This document shows positions 54,238 through 63,705 of a stretch of DNA of 64,000 nucleotides, one piece after another; positions within the stretch are counted from its first letter, which is position 1, and each line of letters starts with the position of its first letter. The translations under genes were made by a program, and so were the position numbers. The notes under the pieces were generated by a model. The model saw only the letters and a list, made by a program, of their open reading frames with translations. It was not told where the DNA came from and made no database searches. The DNA comes from Comamonas endophytica (GTDB lineage Bacteria; Pseudomonadota; Gammaproteobacteria; Burkholderiales; Burkholderiaceae_C). The stretch lies in assembly GCF_023634805.2 (NCBI RefSeq), contig NZ_CP106882.1:558001-622000 (forward strand). The letters are read 5' to 3'.

Positions 54238-55082
54238 TCAGGCGTTCACGACGCGCTGCCTTTGTTCCCCCAATCCGTCGATGCCCAGGCGCATGGTTTG
54301 CCCGGCACGCAGGTAGACCGGCTCGGGCTTGATGCCCATGCCCACGCCCGGCGGCGTGCCGGTGGAGATGACATCCCCGGGGTGCAGCGTCATGAAGCGG
54401 CTGAGGTAGGCAATGATCTGCGGCACCCTGAAGATCATCGTCGCGGTGTTGCCGTCCTGGTAGCGGCGGCCGTCGACTTCCAGCCAGAGCCGCAGCCGGT
54501 GCGGATCCGGGATTTCATCCTGGTGACCAGCCAGGGACCGGTGGGGCCGAAGGTGTCGCAGCCCTTGCCCTTGTCCCAGGTGCCGCCGCGCTCGAGCTGG
54601 TAGGCGCGCTCGGAGATGTCGTTGACGACGCAATAGCCCGCGACATGGTCCATGGCCTGGTCCTCCTCGATATAGGAAGCGGTCCGGCCGATGACCACCC
54701 CGAGCTCGACCTCCCAGTCGGTCTTTTCCGAACCGCGCGGGATCCGGACGTCATCGTTCGGCCCCACGACCGCCGAGGTCCACTTGTTGAACACCACCGG
54801 CTCCTGGGGAATGGGCATGTTCGACTCGGCGGCGTGATCGGCGTAGTTCAGGCCGATGCAGACGAACTTGCCGATGCGGCCCACGCAGGCGCCCAGGCGC
54901 GGCTGGCCCTCGACGCGCGGCAGCGTGGACAGGTCCAGCGCCTGCAGCCGCAGCCAGGCGGCGCTGGCCAGGAAGCTGCCATCGATATCCGGGGTCAGGC
55001 CGCAGAGGTCCCGGATGTGGCCGTCCTGGTCCAGGACTCCGGGTTTTTCCTGGCCCGGCAGGCCGTAGCGCAGCAACTTCAT
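54238..55082 (-). pseudogene. Fumarylacetoacetate hydrolase-family gene with a 1-bp frameshift
   Basis: From the ATG at 55082 (MKLLRYGLPGQEKPG) the frame encodes an FAH-fold protein (FVCIGLNYADHAAESNMPIP, the metal-binding WEVELGVVIGRTA, GYCVVNDISER) to GPWLVTR at about 54530. The rest (DEIPDPHRLRLWLEVDGRRY ... PGDVISTGTPPGVG) is in the next frame and ends at 54238. One extra G in the AGGATG run would restore about 281 codons. Intact relatives hydrolyse or decarboxylate beta-diketo or oxo acids. Confidence 0.8.
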
Positions 55083-55525
55083 TTCTCGTCTCCATGGGAT
55101 CATTGGGATGGAGTGCAGTGTAAAAGCTGCCAACACGGCTTTTATGCCAATGATGCATTCTCTTGCGTACCGATGTCGCATCCCGGACCTCAGCTGCCTT
55201 GCCCGGCGCCCGGAGTTTATCCAGCGCTTCCATGGGCAGGATACTCTTGCATATTGGAAATCTCATCCACTGAGGGATTTCTTCCTGTTCATCGGTATAT
55301 TTCGAAAAGGCTTTTTCGAGATTCTTCGAGGCGTGCCGATTTCAAGCAGCTTAGCGGCGCTGCTGCTTGCGTGGCAAACGGCTCGCATGGGTTCCATGGA
55401 ATTCTTTCGCATCGATGGAATGAAAAACAATACAAGGACGCATGCGGCAAACGGCGCACCGTATCTTCCGGCATATCACATTGGAATCAGGCCTTTGGAA
55501 TAATTCTATCCAGCCAAGATAGTTT
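55083..55525. other. AT-rich intergenic stretch without a convincing gene
   Basis: Base composition drops well below the window norm. Open frames exist on both strands, but none shows a ribosome-binding site, signal peptide or recognisable motif. It may be a promoter-rich or transferred segment that the neighbouring H-NS-like protein could bind (inference). Confidence 0.5.
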
Positions 55526-55735
55526 TCATTTATCAAATTCCAGTTTTAATTTCTTCACGGAAGTTTTCGTGGCAAACATCGCCATCAAGGGTTGCATGCC
55601 GGATTGCATCGCAGTGCGTCCGGTCGTGGACATGAAATCAAACGCAGGATGGATAAATGATCTCGATACTTTGAGCTTGGGGCCTACAGTACCTGTAAGC
55701 CGAATATTAAATCGTTGAAAACTCTCCTTTTTCAT
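55526..55735 (-). CDS. Small hypothetical protein, doubtful
   Basis: The ATG at 55735 would give 69 residues (MKKESFQRFNIRLTGTVGPK ... KKLKLEFDK), basic and without membrane segments. Composition resembles a real AT-rich coding stretch, but there is no clear ribosome-binding site and no family was recognised. It could also be the end of a decayed gene. It is divergent from the H-NS-like gene. Confidence 0.3.
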   Translation of the reverse strand: MKKESFQRFNIRLTGTVGPKLKVSRSFIHPAFDFMSTTGRTAMQSGMQPLMAMFATKTSVKKLKLEFDK

Positions 55736-55790
55736 TGCTTCGCAGCGTGGCAAAAGCTATATTGACACGTCATCAAAAAAGGAAAGCAAC

Positions 55791-56084
55791 ATGCCAAGCT
55801 ACAAGGAACTGCTCGAGCAACGCAATCAATTGGAAAACCAGATCAAGGAGGCCCGGGATAAGGAGCTGGCCGACGCCATCGACCAGGTGCGTTCCCTGGT
55901 TTCGGAGTTCGAATTGACCGAACAGGATGTTTTTCCGCCTGCGCGCAGCAAGCGGCCCGGCACTGCAGGCAGCAAGGTCGCGCCCAAATACAAGAATCCG
56001 CAGACGGGCGAGACCTGGACAGGCCGTGGCAAGGCGCCCAAGTGGATTGCCAAGGAAACCGATCGCGAGAAGTTCGCCATTTGA
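55791..56084 (+). CDS. H-NS histone-like nucleoid protein
   Basis: The 97-residue protein has an N-terminal coiled coil for oligomerisation (YKELLEQRNQLENQIKEAR) and a C-terminal H-NS DNA-binding module (KYKNPQTGETWTGRGKAPKW). It binds AT-rich DNA and silences transferred genes. An AAAGGAAAGC site precedes the ATG. It ends in a strong terminator and adjoins the AT-rich stretch at 55.1-55.7 kb. Confidence 0.95.
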   Translation: MPSYKELLEQRNQLENQIKEARDKELADAIDQVRSLVSEFELTEQDVFPPARSKRPGTAGSKVAPKYKNPQTGETWTGRGKAPKWIAKETDREKFAI

Positions 56085-56098
56085 TGGCTCCCGTTGAA

Positions 56099-56135
56099 AC
56101 GGCCCGCATGCAATATGCGGGCCGTTTTTTATTTT
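56099..56135 (+). terminator. Rho-independent terminator of the H-NS-like gene
   Basis: A perfect 10-bp stem CGGCCCGCAT/ATGCGGGCCG with a 5-nt loop GCAAT is followed by TTTTTTATTTT. It begins 15 bp after the stop codon. Confidence 0.92.
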
Positions 56136-56219
56136 CACTCCGGTCATCGATCCAGGCGCCTTCGCAACGGCCTTATCAGGCAACCCCGCAACGCCGCATA
56201 TTCCTGACGCAGTCGATGC

Positions 56220-57053
56220 CTACATTTCCGCTGCAAACGCCGACTTGCTCATGGCGTCGCAGATGGCGCGTATCTGCGGGCGCATCAGCCTGGCGACTTC
56301 GTCGCGCCGGTGCGATTCGAGGCGCCCTGAAATCGCCGCCACGCTGAGCGCCGCGATCGGGTTGTCCGGCGGAAAGGCGATGCCGATGGCGGCGGTGCCT
56401 GGCGTCACCACGCTGTCCAGAAAGGCATAGCCTTTTTCGCGCCCCACCTTGATGGCCTCGCGCAGGTAGGCGGCCGTGATGAATCCGTATTTCTCGTATT
56501 TGGGCGCATTGGTGTCGATGATGGATTCGGCTTCTTCGGGCGGTAATGCGCACAGGATCGCCAGCCCGCCGGCCCCCACCCCCAGGGGGCGGCGGATGCC
56601 GACATCGAGCGCCAGGGACTTGATCGGGTAATCGCCCAGCGCGCGGTGCGTGCACACGGCCTCCAGGCCGCTGCGCTCGCTCAGGTAGATGGTGTCCTGC
56701 GTGACCTCGGCGAGCTTTTGCAGCGCCGCGTCGCACAGCTCAGACAACCGGTAGCGCGGCCGTGCCAGCAACCCCAGCTCATGCAGGAGGGGCCCCAGGT
56801 AGAACTTGCGGGTGCGTGGATCGCGCGCCACCAGGCCTTCGATTTCGAGCCGGTGGAGCATGCGAAAGCAGGTGGACTGGGGCAGGCCGCTGGTGGCCGT
56901 GATCTCGCCGATGCGCATGCCTGCGCGCCCGCGCGACGCCACGATACGGAGCATCAGAACCACACGCTCGATGCTTTGCGTGCCGGATCGCGCATTCTCA
57001 CCATGTGGTGGTTTATTCGGATCGGGAAAATCGTTCTCGAGAGTTTTGCTCAT
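56220..57053 (-). CDS. IclR-family transcriptional regulator
   Basis: The 277-residue protein has the IclR winged helix at about 27-90 (IERVVLMLRIVASRG ... ATSGLPQSTCFRMLHRLE) and the C-terminal GAF-like effector domain with CALPPEEAE and ITAAYLREAIKVG. It is divergent from the aconitase-like operon. A near-perfect inverted pair of a 16-17 bp sequence spans the intergenic region and the first codons of this gene, which is a likely operator for both directions. Confidence 0.92.
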   Translation of the reverse strand: MSKTLENDFPDPNKPPHGENARSGTQSIERVVLMLRIVASRGRAGMRIGEITATSGLPQSTCFRMLHRLEIEGLVARDPRTRKFYLGPLLHELGLLARPRYRLSELCDAALQKLAEVTQDTIYLSERSGLEAVCTHRALGDYPIKSLALDVGIRRPLGVGAGGLAILCALPPEEAESIIDTNAPKYEKYGFITAAYLREAIKVGREKGYAFLDSVVTPGTAAIGIAFPPDNPIAALSVAAISGRLESHRRDEVARLMRPQIRAICDAMSKSAFAAEM

Positions 57054-57165
57054 GTGGTCTTTTTAATTCCAATCCACATCGTGGGCAATCTAGGGTTAAC
57101 CCACTCGATACGGACGCTGCTTTGATTTTTTAATCTGTCATCAACCCATCGAATAACCACCACAT
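57003..57165. promoter_or_regulatory. Inverted operator pair between the IclR gene and the hydro-lyase operon
   Basis: ATGTGGTGGTTTATTCG (57003-57019, plus strand) recurs on the minus strand as ATGTGGTGGTTATTCG (57150-57165), differing by one T. The first copy is inside the IclR coding start; the second is 25 bp upstream of the hydro-lyase ATG at 57190, suited to blocking or activating that promoter. Confidence 0.6.
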
Positions 57166-57189
57166 TGTGGATAAAAGGGACAACGCCTC

Positions 57190-58488
57190 ATGCCATACAC
57201 GATGACCGAAAAAATCCTCGCCCGGGTCGCGGGACTGCCTGCGGTGCGAGCGGGCGATGAAATCCTGGCGCGGCCGGATTTCGTGATTGCCTATGACTTC
57301 CCCGGGTACACCGACGTGTTCTTCAAGGAGGCGAAGGAGGATTTCGGCGTGGCGCATGTGCCCAGCCCGGAGCGCTTCGTGCTGTTCATCGACCACATGG
57401 TTCCGGCGGCCGCGCCCAAGGAGGAGGAGCTGCACAAGATCACGCGCGCCTGGGGCAAGGAGCAGGGCGTGCCGGTGCACGAGCGCGAGGGCATCGGCCA
57501 CCAGGTGTCGGCGGAGCTCGGCTATGCCACGCCCGGGGCCTTCGCGGTGCACTTCGACGGGCATGTGAGCCAGCTCGGCGCCTTCGGCACGCTGGCCATC
57601 GGCGCGCGCAAGAGCGTGCTGGAGACCTTCGTGTCCGAGCGCATGGCGCTGGTGGTGCCGGGCACCGTGAAGATCGAGGTCACGGGCACGGTGCAGCCGG
57701 GCGTGATGGCGCGCGACATCTTCCACCACCTGGTGCGGGTGCTGGGCCCGGCGTCGTGCCGCTTCAAGGTGGTGGAGCTGTGCGGCCCGGTCATCGACGC
57801 GATGAGCATCGAGGGGCGCCAGACGATCTGCGGCCAGGCGATGTTCCTGGGTGCCACCACGATGCTGATCGCCCCCGACGCCAAGACCCTGGCCCATGCC
57901 CAGGGCCGGGCCAAGATCGCGCTCGATCCCGTGTACCCGGATGCGCACGCGCATTACGACCAGGTGCACCGCATCGATATCAGCGACCTGGCGCCGATCG
58001 TGGTGGCGCCGCCCAGCCCCGCCAACACGCGCGACCTGAGCGAATACGCGGGCCTGGAAGTGCAGATGGGCTACCTCGGCAGCTGCGCCAGCGGCCGGCT
58101 GGAGGACCTGCGCGTGGCCGCCGAGGTGCTCAAGGGGCGCAGGATCAAGCCGGGCTTCCAGCTGCATGTGGTGCCGACCTCGCAGGCCATCATGTCGCAG
58201 GCCGCGAGCGAAGGGCTGATCTCCACCCTGGTGGACGCCGGCGCGTTCATCAGCTCGTCGAGCTGCGACTACTGCTACGGCCGCATCGCCACGATGACGG
58301 ACGGCCAGCGCGCGGTCTCGACCGGCACGCTGAACACCCCCGGGCGCATGGGCAGCGCCGATTCCGAGATCTTCATCTGCAACGCCGCCGTGGTCGCGGC
58401 CTCGGCGCTCGAAGGCTGCATTGCCGACCCCCGGCCTTATCTCGCATCCGTCACCTCCGTCGCCACCGCACAGGAAATCCCCGCATGA
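57190..58488 (+). CDS. Aconitase-superfamily hydro-lyase, large subunit (LeuC-like)
   Basis: The 432-residue protein has the aconitase/isopropylmalate isomerase large-subunit fold. The 4Fe-4S cysteines are expected in LGSCASGR and SSSCDYCYG, both variants of the standard GSCTNGR and CGPCxG sites. FIDHMVP and GYATPGAFAVHFDGH replace the usual DH and THDGV-type segments. It overlaps the small-subunit gene by 4 bp. Isomerisation or dehydration of a malate-type acid is expected; it is not the housekeeping LeuC given its neighbours. Confidence 0.88.
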   Translation: MPYTMTEKILARVAGLPAVRAGDEILARPDFVIAYDFPGYTDVFFKEAKEDFGVAHVPSPERFVLFIDHMVPAAAPKEEELHKITRAWGKEQGVPVHEREGIGHQVSAELGYATPGAFAVHFDGHVSQLGAFGTLAIGARKSVLETFVSERMALVVPGTVKIEVTGTVQPGVMARDIFHHLVRVLGPASCRFKVVELCGPVIDAMSIEGRQTICGQAMFLGATTMLIAPDAKTLAHAQGRAKIALDPVYPDAHAHYDQVHRIDISDLAPIVVAPPSPANTRDLSEYAGLEVQMGYLGSCASGRLEDLRVAAEVLKGRRIKPGFQLHVVPTSQAIMSQAASEGLISTLVDAGAFISSSSCDYCYGRIATMTDGQRAVSTGTLNTPGRMGSADSEIFICNAAVVAASALEGCIADPRPYLASVTSVATAQEIPA

Positions 58489-59015
58489 CACTGCCCACCC
58501 TGCACGGCCGCGCGGCCTGGGTCTTCACCGAAGACGACTTCGACATCGATCTGATCGTCGGCATCAAGAACATCAAGATCACCGATATCAACGAGCTGGC
58601 CGCCGTCACCATGACCAGCTACGACCCGGATTTCGCCAGGAGCGTCGCCCGCGGCGACCTGCTGGTCGGAGGCGCGAACTTCGGCTACGGCCATCCGCAC
58701 TACCCGGCCATGCGCGCCATGCGCCACCTGGGGGTGGCGGGCGTCATTGCCGAGTCCTTCTCGCCAGGGTTCTTCCGCGGCGAGATCAGCATGGGTTTTC
58801 CGCTGATCACCTGCCCCGGCATCCGCGCGGCCACGCAGCGCTGGGACCGGCTGCGGGTGGATTGGGAGCGCGGCGTGGTGGTCAACCAGCAATCGGGCGC
58901 GGCCTTGCCCTTCGAGCCCTGGTCGTCCACCGAGCGCGCGACCATCGAGGCCGGCGGCTTCACCCCCTATCTGAAGGCCCGGCTGGCGCGCGAGCGCGCC
59001 GCTGCCGCCGCATGA
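58485..59015 (+). CDS. Aconitase-superfamily hydro-lyase, small subunit (LeuD-like)
   Basis: The 176-residue swivelling-domain protein keeps the GGANFGYG strand. The substrate loop normally GSSREHA reads GHPHYPAM (residues 69-76), so the Ser and Arg that bind substrate carboxylate in aconitase are missing. This points to a different substrate. It starts in an ATGA overlap with the large subunit and is followed 16 bp later by livH. Confidence 0.85.
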   Translation: MTLPTLHGRAAWVFTEDDFDIDLIVGIKNIKITDINELAAVTMTSYDPDFARSVARGDLLVGGANFGYGHPHYPAMRAMRHLGVAGVIAESFSPGFFRGEISMGFPLITCPGIRAATQRWDRLRVDWERGVVVNQQSGAALPFEPWSSTERATIEAGGFTPYLKARLARERAAAAA

Positions 59016-59031
59016 CGCGCAGGAGCACAGC

Positions 59032-59895
59032 ATGTTGCAGATGATTGTCAGCGGCGTCGCCCTGGGCGCCATCTACGGGCTGATCGCCCTGGGCATCGTG
59101 ATGGTGTTCAAGGCCACCGGCATTCTCAACTTCGCGCATGGCGAGGCCGCCATGCTGTCGGCCTTCGTCGCCTATACGCTGTTCAAGCTCGGCCTGCCGC
59201 TGTGGGCGGTGGTGCCGCTGACGCTCATCTTCGGCGCGGCGCTGGGCATGGCGATCGAGCGCTTCATCATCCGCCGCTTCATCGGCAAGGCGCTGCTGTC
59301 CTCGGCCATCTGCACGCTGGGGCTGTTCCTGGTGTTCGGCGACCTGGCGATCTGGGTCTGGGGCAAGGACACGCAGGAGCTGCCCGGCATCTTCCCCTCC
59401 GCCCCCATCGATGTCGGCGGCGTGATCGTCTCGGGGCTGGACCTGGGCATCGTTGCCGTCTGCGCCACGCTCGCGGCGCTGCTGTTCGCGTTCTTTCGCT
59501 TCACGCGCCTGGGCATCGCCATGCAGGCCACCATGGAGAACCCGACGGCCGCACGGCTGATGGGCATTCCCATCAAGCGCATCTACGCGCTGGCCTGGGC
59601 ACTGTCGCATGTGATCGCCGCGCTGGCCGGCCTGCTGATCGCGCCGCTGACCTTCGTGCACTTCTCGATGATGCAGCACGCCCTGCACTTCGCCTTTGCC
59701 GCCGCGGTGCTCGGCGGCATCGGCAGCATGCCCGGCGCGCTGCTGGGCGGCGTGATCATCGGCGTGACCTCCAACCTCACGGGCGCCTATGTGTCCTCGG
59801 CGTGGAAGGACGCGGTGCCCTTCATCGTGATGCTGCTGATCCTGATCCTGCGGCCGCACGGCCTGCTGGCGCGCGCCCAGGTCAAGAAAGTCTGA
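59032..59895 (+). CDS. livH: Branched-chain-type ABC importer permease LivH
   Basis: The 287-residue inner-membrane protein has about eight hydrophobic segments, starting VSGVALGAIYGLIALGIVMV and containing the LNFAHGEAAML motif typical of LivH. It forms the transmembrane channel with LivM. Operon position after the hydro-lyase suggests it imports that enzyme's substrate or precursor rather than an amino acid. Confidence 0.92.
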   Translation: MLQMIVSGVALGAIYGLIALGIVMVFKATGILNFAHGEAAMLSAFVAYTLFKLGLPLWAVVPLTLIFGAALGMAIERFIIRRFIGKALLSSAICTLGLFLVFGDLAIWVWGKDTQELPGIFPSAPIDVGGVIVSGLDLGIVAVCATLAALLFAFFRFTRLGIAMQATMENPTAARLMGIPIKRIYALAWALSHVIAALAGLLIAPLTFVHFSMMQHALHFAFAAAVLGGIGSMPGALLGGVIIGVTSNLTGAYVSSAWKDAVPFIVMLLILILRPHGLLARAQVKKV

Positions 59896-59904
59896 GGAGG
59901 CCCC

Positions 59905-60876
59905 ATGACCAAAGTCTTCGACCAATTCCCCTGGCTCGGGCCGCTGCTCTTCGTGCTGCTGTTCGTGCTGGCGCCGCTGGTGCCGGGCGGCTATGTGCTC
60001 TACATCTTCACGCTGGTGATCATCTACACGCTGGCGTCCTTCGGCACCAACATCCTGACGGGCTACACCAACCTGATCTCGATGGCCGGCGCGGTGTTCT
60101 TCGGCATCGGCGCCTATGGCTCGGCCATCCTCACCACCCATTTCGGCGTGCCGCTGGTGCTGTCGATGTTCATTGCCGCGGCCATCGCCACCGTGGTCGG
60201 CCTGCTGCTGGCGTTGCCGGTGCTGCGGCTGGAAGAGGTGTTCCTGGCGATCGCCACGCTGGGCTTCGTGATGATCTCGGTGGAGATCGCCAAGTCCGGC
60301 GGCGAGCTCTCGGGCGGCGAGAACGGCATGGGCGCGCCCGGGCCCACGCTGTTCGGCTGGGCGCTGGACGAACGCGGCTATCACCTGTTTGCCGCCGTCG
60401 TGCTGGCGGGCGCGCTGTGGGTGGCGCGCAATCTGGCGCGCAGCCACTTCGGGCGCGGCTTCCTGGCGATCAAGGGCAGCGACACCGCCGCGCGCGCCCT
60501 GGGCCTGAACACCACGGCACTGAAGCTGGTGGCGTTCGGCGTGTGCGCCTTCTACACCGGCCTGTCGGGCGCGCTCTACGCGCCGCTGGTGCGCTTCATC
60601 GACCCCTCGCTGTTCGGCATCATGGTCTCGATCAGCTTCGTCTCGATGGTCATCGTCGGCGGGCTGGGCTCGATCCTGGGCTCGGTGCTGGGCGCGGTGT
60701 TCGTGATCGGCGCGCCGCAGCTGCTGACCTACCTGGGCTTCGACCAGTTCCAGCGCGCGCTGTATGGCGTGGCCATGATCCTGGCGCTGATGTTCCTGCC
60801 CGACGGGCTGGCCAGCCTGTTCAAGCGCCGGCGCCTGCCCGCGGCGGATATCGCGGACAGCGGGGTGGCGAAATGA
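59905..60876 (+). CDS. livM: Branched-chain-type ABC importer permease LivM
   Basis: The 323-residue permease has about nine hydrophobic segments and the LivM landmarks TNLISMAGAVFFGIGAYG and FLAIKGSDTAARALGLNT. The ABC-coupling helix lies near residue 190. Its stop overlaps the LivG start (ATGA). AGGAGG precedes the ATG. Confidence 0.92.
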   Translation: MTKVFDQFPWLGPLLFVLLFVLAPLVPGGYVLYIFTLVIIYTLASFGTNILTGYTNLISMAGAVFFGIGAYGSAILTTHFGVPLVLSMFIAAAIATVVGLLLALPVLRLEEVFLAIATLGFVMISVEIAKSGGELSGGENGMGAPGPTLFGWALDERGYHLFAAVVLAGALWVARNLARSHFGRGFLAIKGSDTAARALGLNTTALKLVAFGVCAFYTGLSGALYAPLVRFIDPSLFGIMVSISFVSMVIVGGLGSILGSVLGAVFVIGAPQLLTYLGFDQFQRALYGVAMILALMFLPDGLASLFKRRRLPAADIADSGVAK

Positions 60877-61704
60877 GCACCGTCGTTCAGATGAGATCCT
60901 CTTCGGCTCCGGCGGCTGCGCAGGCCGCCGCCCCCCTGCTGAGCATCAGGAACGTGCGCATGGCCTTCGGCGGCATCGTTGCCGTGCAGGACGTGGGCTT
61001 CGACGTCATGCCCGGCACGGTGCACGCGCTGATCGGCCCCAACGGCGCCGGCAAGACGACGATGCTCAACTGCATCAGCCGCTTCTACACGCCGCAGCAG
61101 GGCTCGATGCGCCTGCGCACCGCCAACGGCGAGGTCGAGCTGCTGGACCGCAAGGCGCACCAGGTGGCGCGGCTGGGCATTGCCCGCACCTTCCAGAACC
61201 TGGAGCTGTTCGCCGAGCTGACGGTGTTCGACAACGTGCTGATCGCGCGCTCGATCGCCATGCGCGCGACGCTGGCCGAGGCGCTGCTGGGCCTGCCGCG
61301 CCAGCGCCGCGAAGAGCGCGCCGAACGCGAGCATGTGCAGCGGCTGCTCGAAGACCTGAATCTGCAGGCGCATGCCCATGCGGTGGTGCGCGACCTGCCC
61401 TACGGCACGCAAAAGCTCGTCGAGCTGGCGCGCGCGATGGCGCTGGAGCCGCGGCTGATGCTGCTGGACGAGCCCGCCGCCGGCATGAACAACCGCGAGA
61501 TCGACGCGCTGGGCGAGACGCTCAAGCGGCTGCAGGCCAGCGCCCGCGCCACGCTGCTGCTGATCGAGCACAGCATGCCGCTGGTGATGTCCATCTCGGA
61601 CCGCATCACCGTCATGCACAACGGCGCCTTCCTGGCCCAGGGCACGCCCCGGGAAATCGAAACCCATCCCGCAGTGATCGAGGCCTATCTCGGAGGAGGC
61701 AAGA

Positions 61705-61721
<17 letters not shown>
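60873..61721 (+). CDS. livG: Branched-chain-type ABC importer ATPase LivG
   Basis: The 282-residue ATPase has Walker A GPNGAGKTT, a degenerate signature YGTQKLVELARAMALEP in place of LSGGQ, Walker B LMLLDEPAAGMN and the switch His in LLLIEHSM. A 20-residue low-complexity N-terminus precedes the core. It overlaps LivM by 4 bp and LivF by 17 bp, so translation is coupled. Confidence 0.92.
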
Positions 61722-62445
<724 letters not shown>

Positions 62446-62487
62446 GCCTAGCGTTTCTTTCGCATTCATAACCAAGGAGACAAAAGC

Positions 62488-63696
62488 ATGATTCAACGCA
62501 ATTCCCGCCGCACTGTGCTCGCCGCCGCGGCCGCCGCCCTGATGGGCCTGCACCTGGGCGCGCAGGCCTTCGAGAACAAGGCCGAAGGCGTGCTGGCCAA
62601 GGAGATCGTGCTAGGCTCGTCGCAGCCGCTGTCGGGCACGCTGGCCTACATGGGCAAGGCCGTGGACGAGGGCATGCGCACCTATTTCGACATGGTCAAC
62701 GAGCAGGGCGGCGTCAACGGCCGCAAGCTCAAGCTGATCACCTATGACGACGAGCTCAAGCCGGCGAAGTCGGTGGCCAACGCCAAGCTGCTGGTCGAGC
62801 GCGACAAGGTCTTCGCCATGGTCGGCAACATCGGCCATGCGACCAACATCAGCGCCTACGAGTACAGCTCGACCAAGAAAGTGCCGACGATCGGCGCGAT
62901 GAGCATTTCGGACCTCACCTCGAGCCCGCCGCGCGAGCTGCTCTACGTGCTGCCCTCGCCGCAGTCCACCGAAACCGCGGCCTATATCGACAACGCGGTC
63001 GAGGTGCTCAAGGCAAAGAAGGTCGCGATGCTCTACCAGAACGACGGCTGGGGCAAGCCGGCCTATGACATCGCCGTCAAGCGCCTGGAAAAGCACGGCA
63101 TGAAGCTGGTCGAGGCCCAGACCTTCGAGCGTTTCGCCACCGACCTGACCTCGCAGGTGTTCAAGCTCAAGCAGGCCGAGCCCGACGTGGTGATCGTCTA
63201 CGCGCTGGGCCAGGAAGCGGTGCAGTTCTTCCGCAGCGCGGAAAAGCTCGGCTGGAAGCCGACGGTGTTCGGCGCCGGCGGCCTCAACGACCCCAAGTTC
63301 ATCGAGCTACTGGGCAAGACGCAATCGAAGCTGTACGTGGCGTCCTATTACGACGCGGTGGACGGAAGCAATCCGGCCATCCAGTCCTTCTTCACGCGCT
63401 ACGCCAAGCTCTACCCCAAGTCGGCGCCGACCTCGATGGCGCTGATGGGCTACTCGGCCGCGGCCGTCACGGTGGAGGCGCTGAACCGCGCCGGCGCCGA
63501 GCCCAGCCGCGCCAAGGTCGTGGCCGCGCTCGACGGCATGAAGGACTTCGACCAGAAGATCGGCCCGAAGATCACTTTCCAGCCCTTGAATGCCGGCCCC
63601 TACGCGCGCCGCGGCCAGACCGGCGTGGCGCTGATGGAGCTCAAGGAGCAGAAGTTCGTCTCCCTGGGCAACTACATCGACCCCGTGCAACGCTGA
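62488..63696 (+). CDS. Periplasmic substrate-binding protein of the Liv-type importer
   Basis: The 402-residue protein has a signal peptide (RRTVLAAAAAALMGLHLGA, cleavage near QAFEN) and the Peripla_BP_6 fold: GSSQPLSGTLAYMGKAVDEG, VNEQGGVNGRKLKLI, and VEALNRAGAEPSRAKV. This family has moved from amino acids to aromatic and aliphatic acids many times, so the ligand is open. An AAGGAGACAAAAGC site precedes the ATG. It follows livF by 42 bp. Confidence 0.92.
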   Translation: MIQRNSRRTVLAAAAAALMGLHLGAQAFENKAEGVLAKEIVLGSSQPLSGTLAYMGKAVDEGMRTYFDMVNEQGGVNGRKLKLITYDDELKPAKSVANAKLLVERDKVFAMVGNIGHATNISAYEYSSTKKVPTIGAMSISDLTSSPPRELLYVLPSPQSTETAAYIDNAVEVLKAKKVAMLYQNDGWGKPAYDIAVKRLEKHGMKLVEAQTFERFATDLTSQVFKLKQAEPDVVIVYALGQEAVQFFRSAEKLGWKPTVFGAGGLNDPKFIELLGKTQSKLYVASYYDAVDGSNPAIQSFFTRYAKLYPKSAPTSMALMGYSAAAVTVEALNRAGAEPSRAKVVAALDGMKDFDQKIGPKITFQPLNAGPYARRGQTGVALMELKEQKFVSLGNYIDPVQR

Positions 63697-63705
63697 GGAA
63701 CCGCC

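Noticed and set aside
55108..55503. 131-codon plus-strand frame in the AT-rich gap
   Set aside because: No ribosome-binding site or domain, and overlapping frames on the other strand are equally open; listed only as an unassigned stretch.
57130..58491. 453-codon minus-strand frame opposite the aconitase-like large subunit
   Set aside because: Shadow frame; the plus-strand gene has cluster cysteines, operon overlaps and a promoter.
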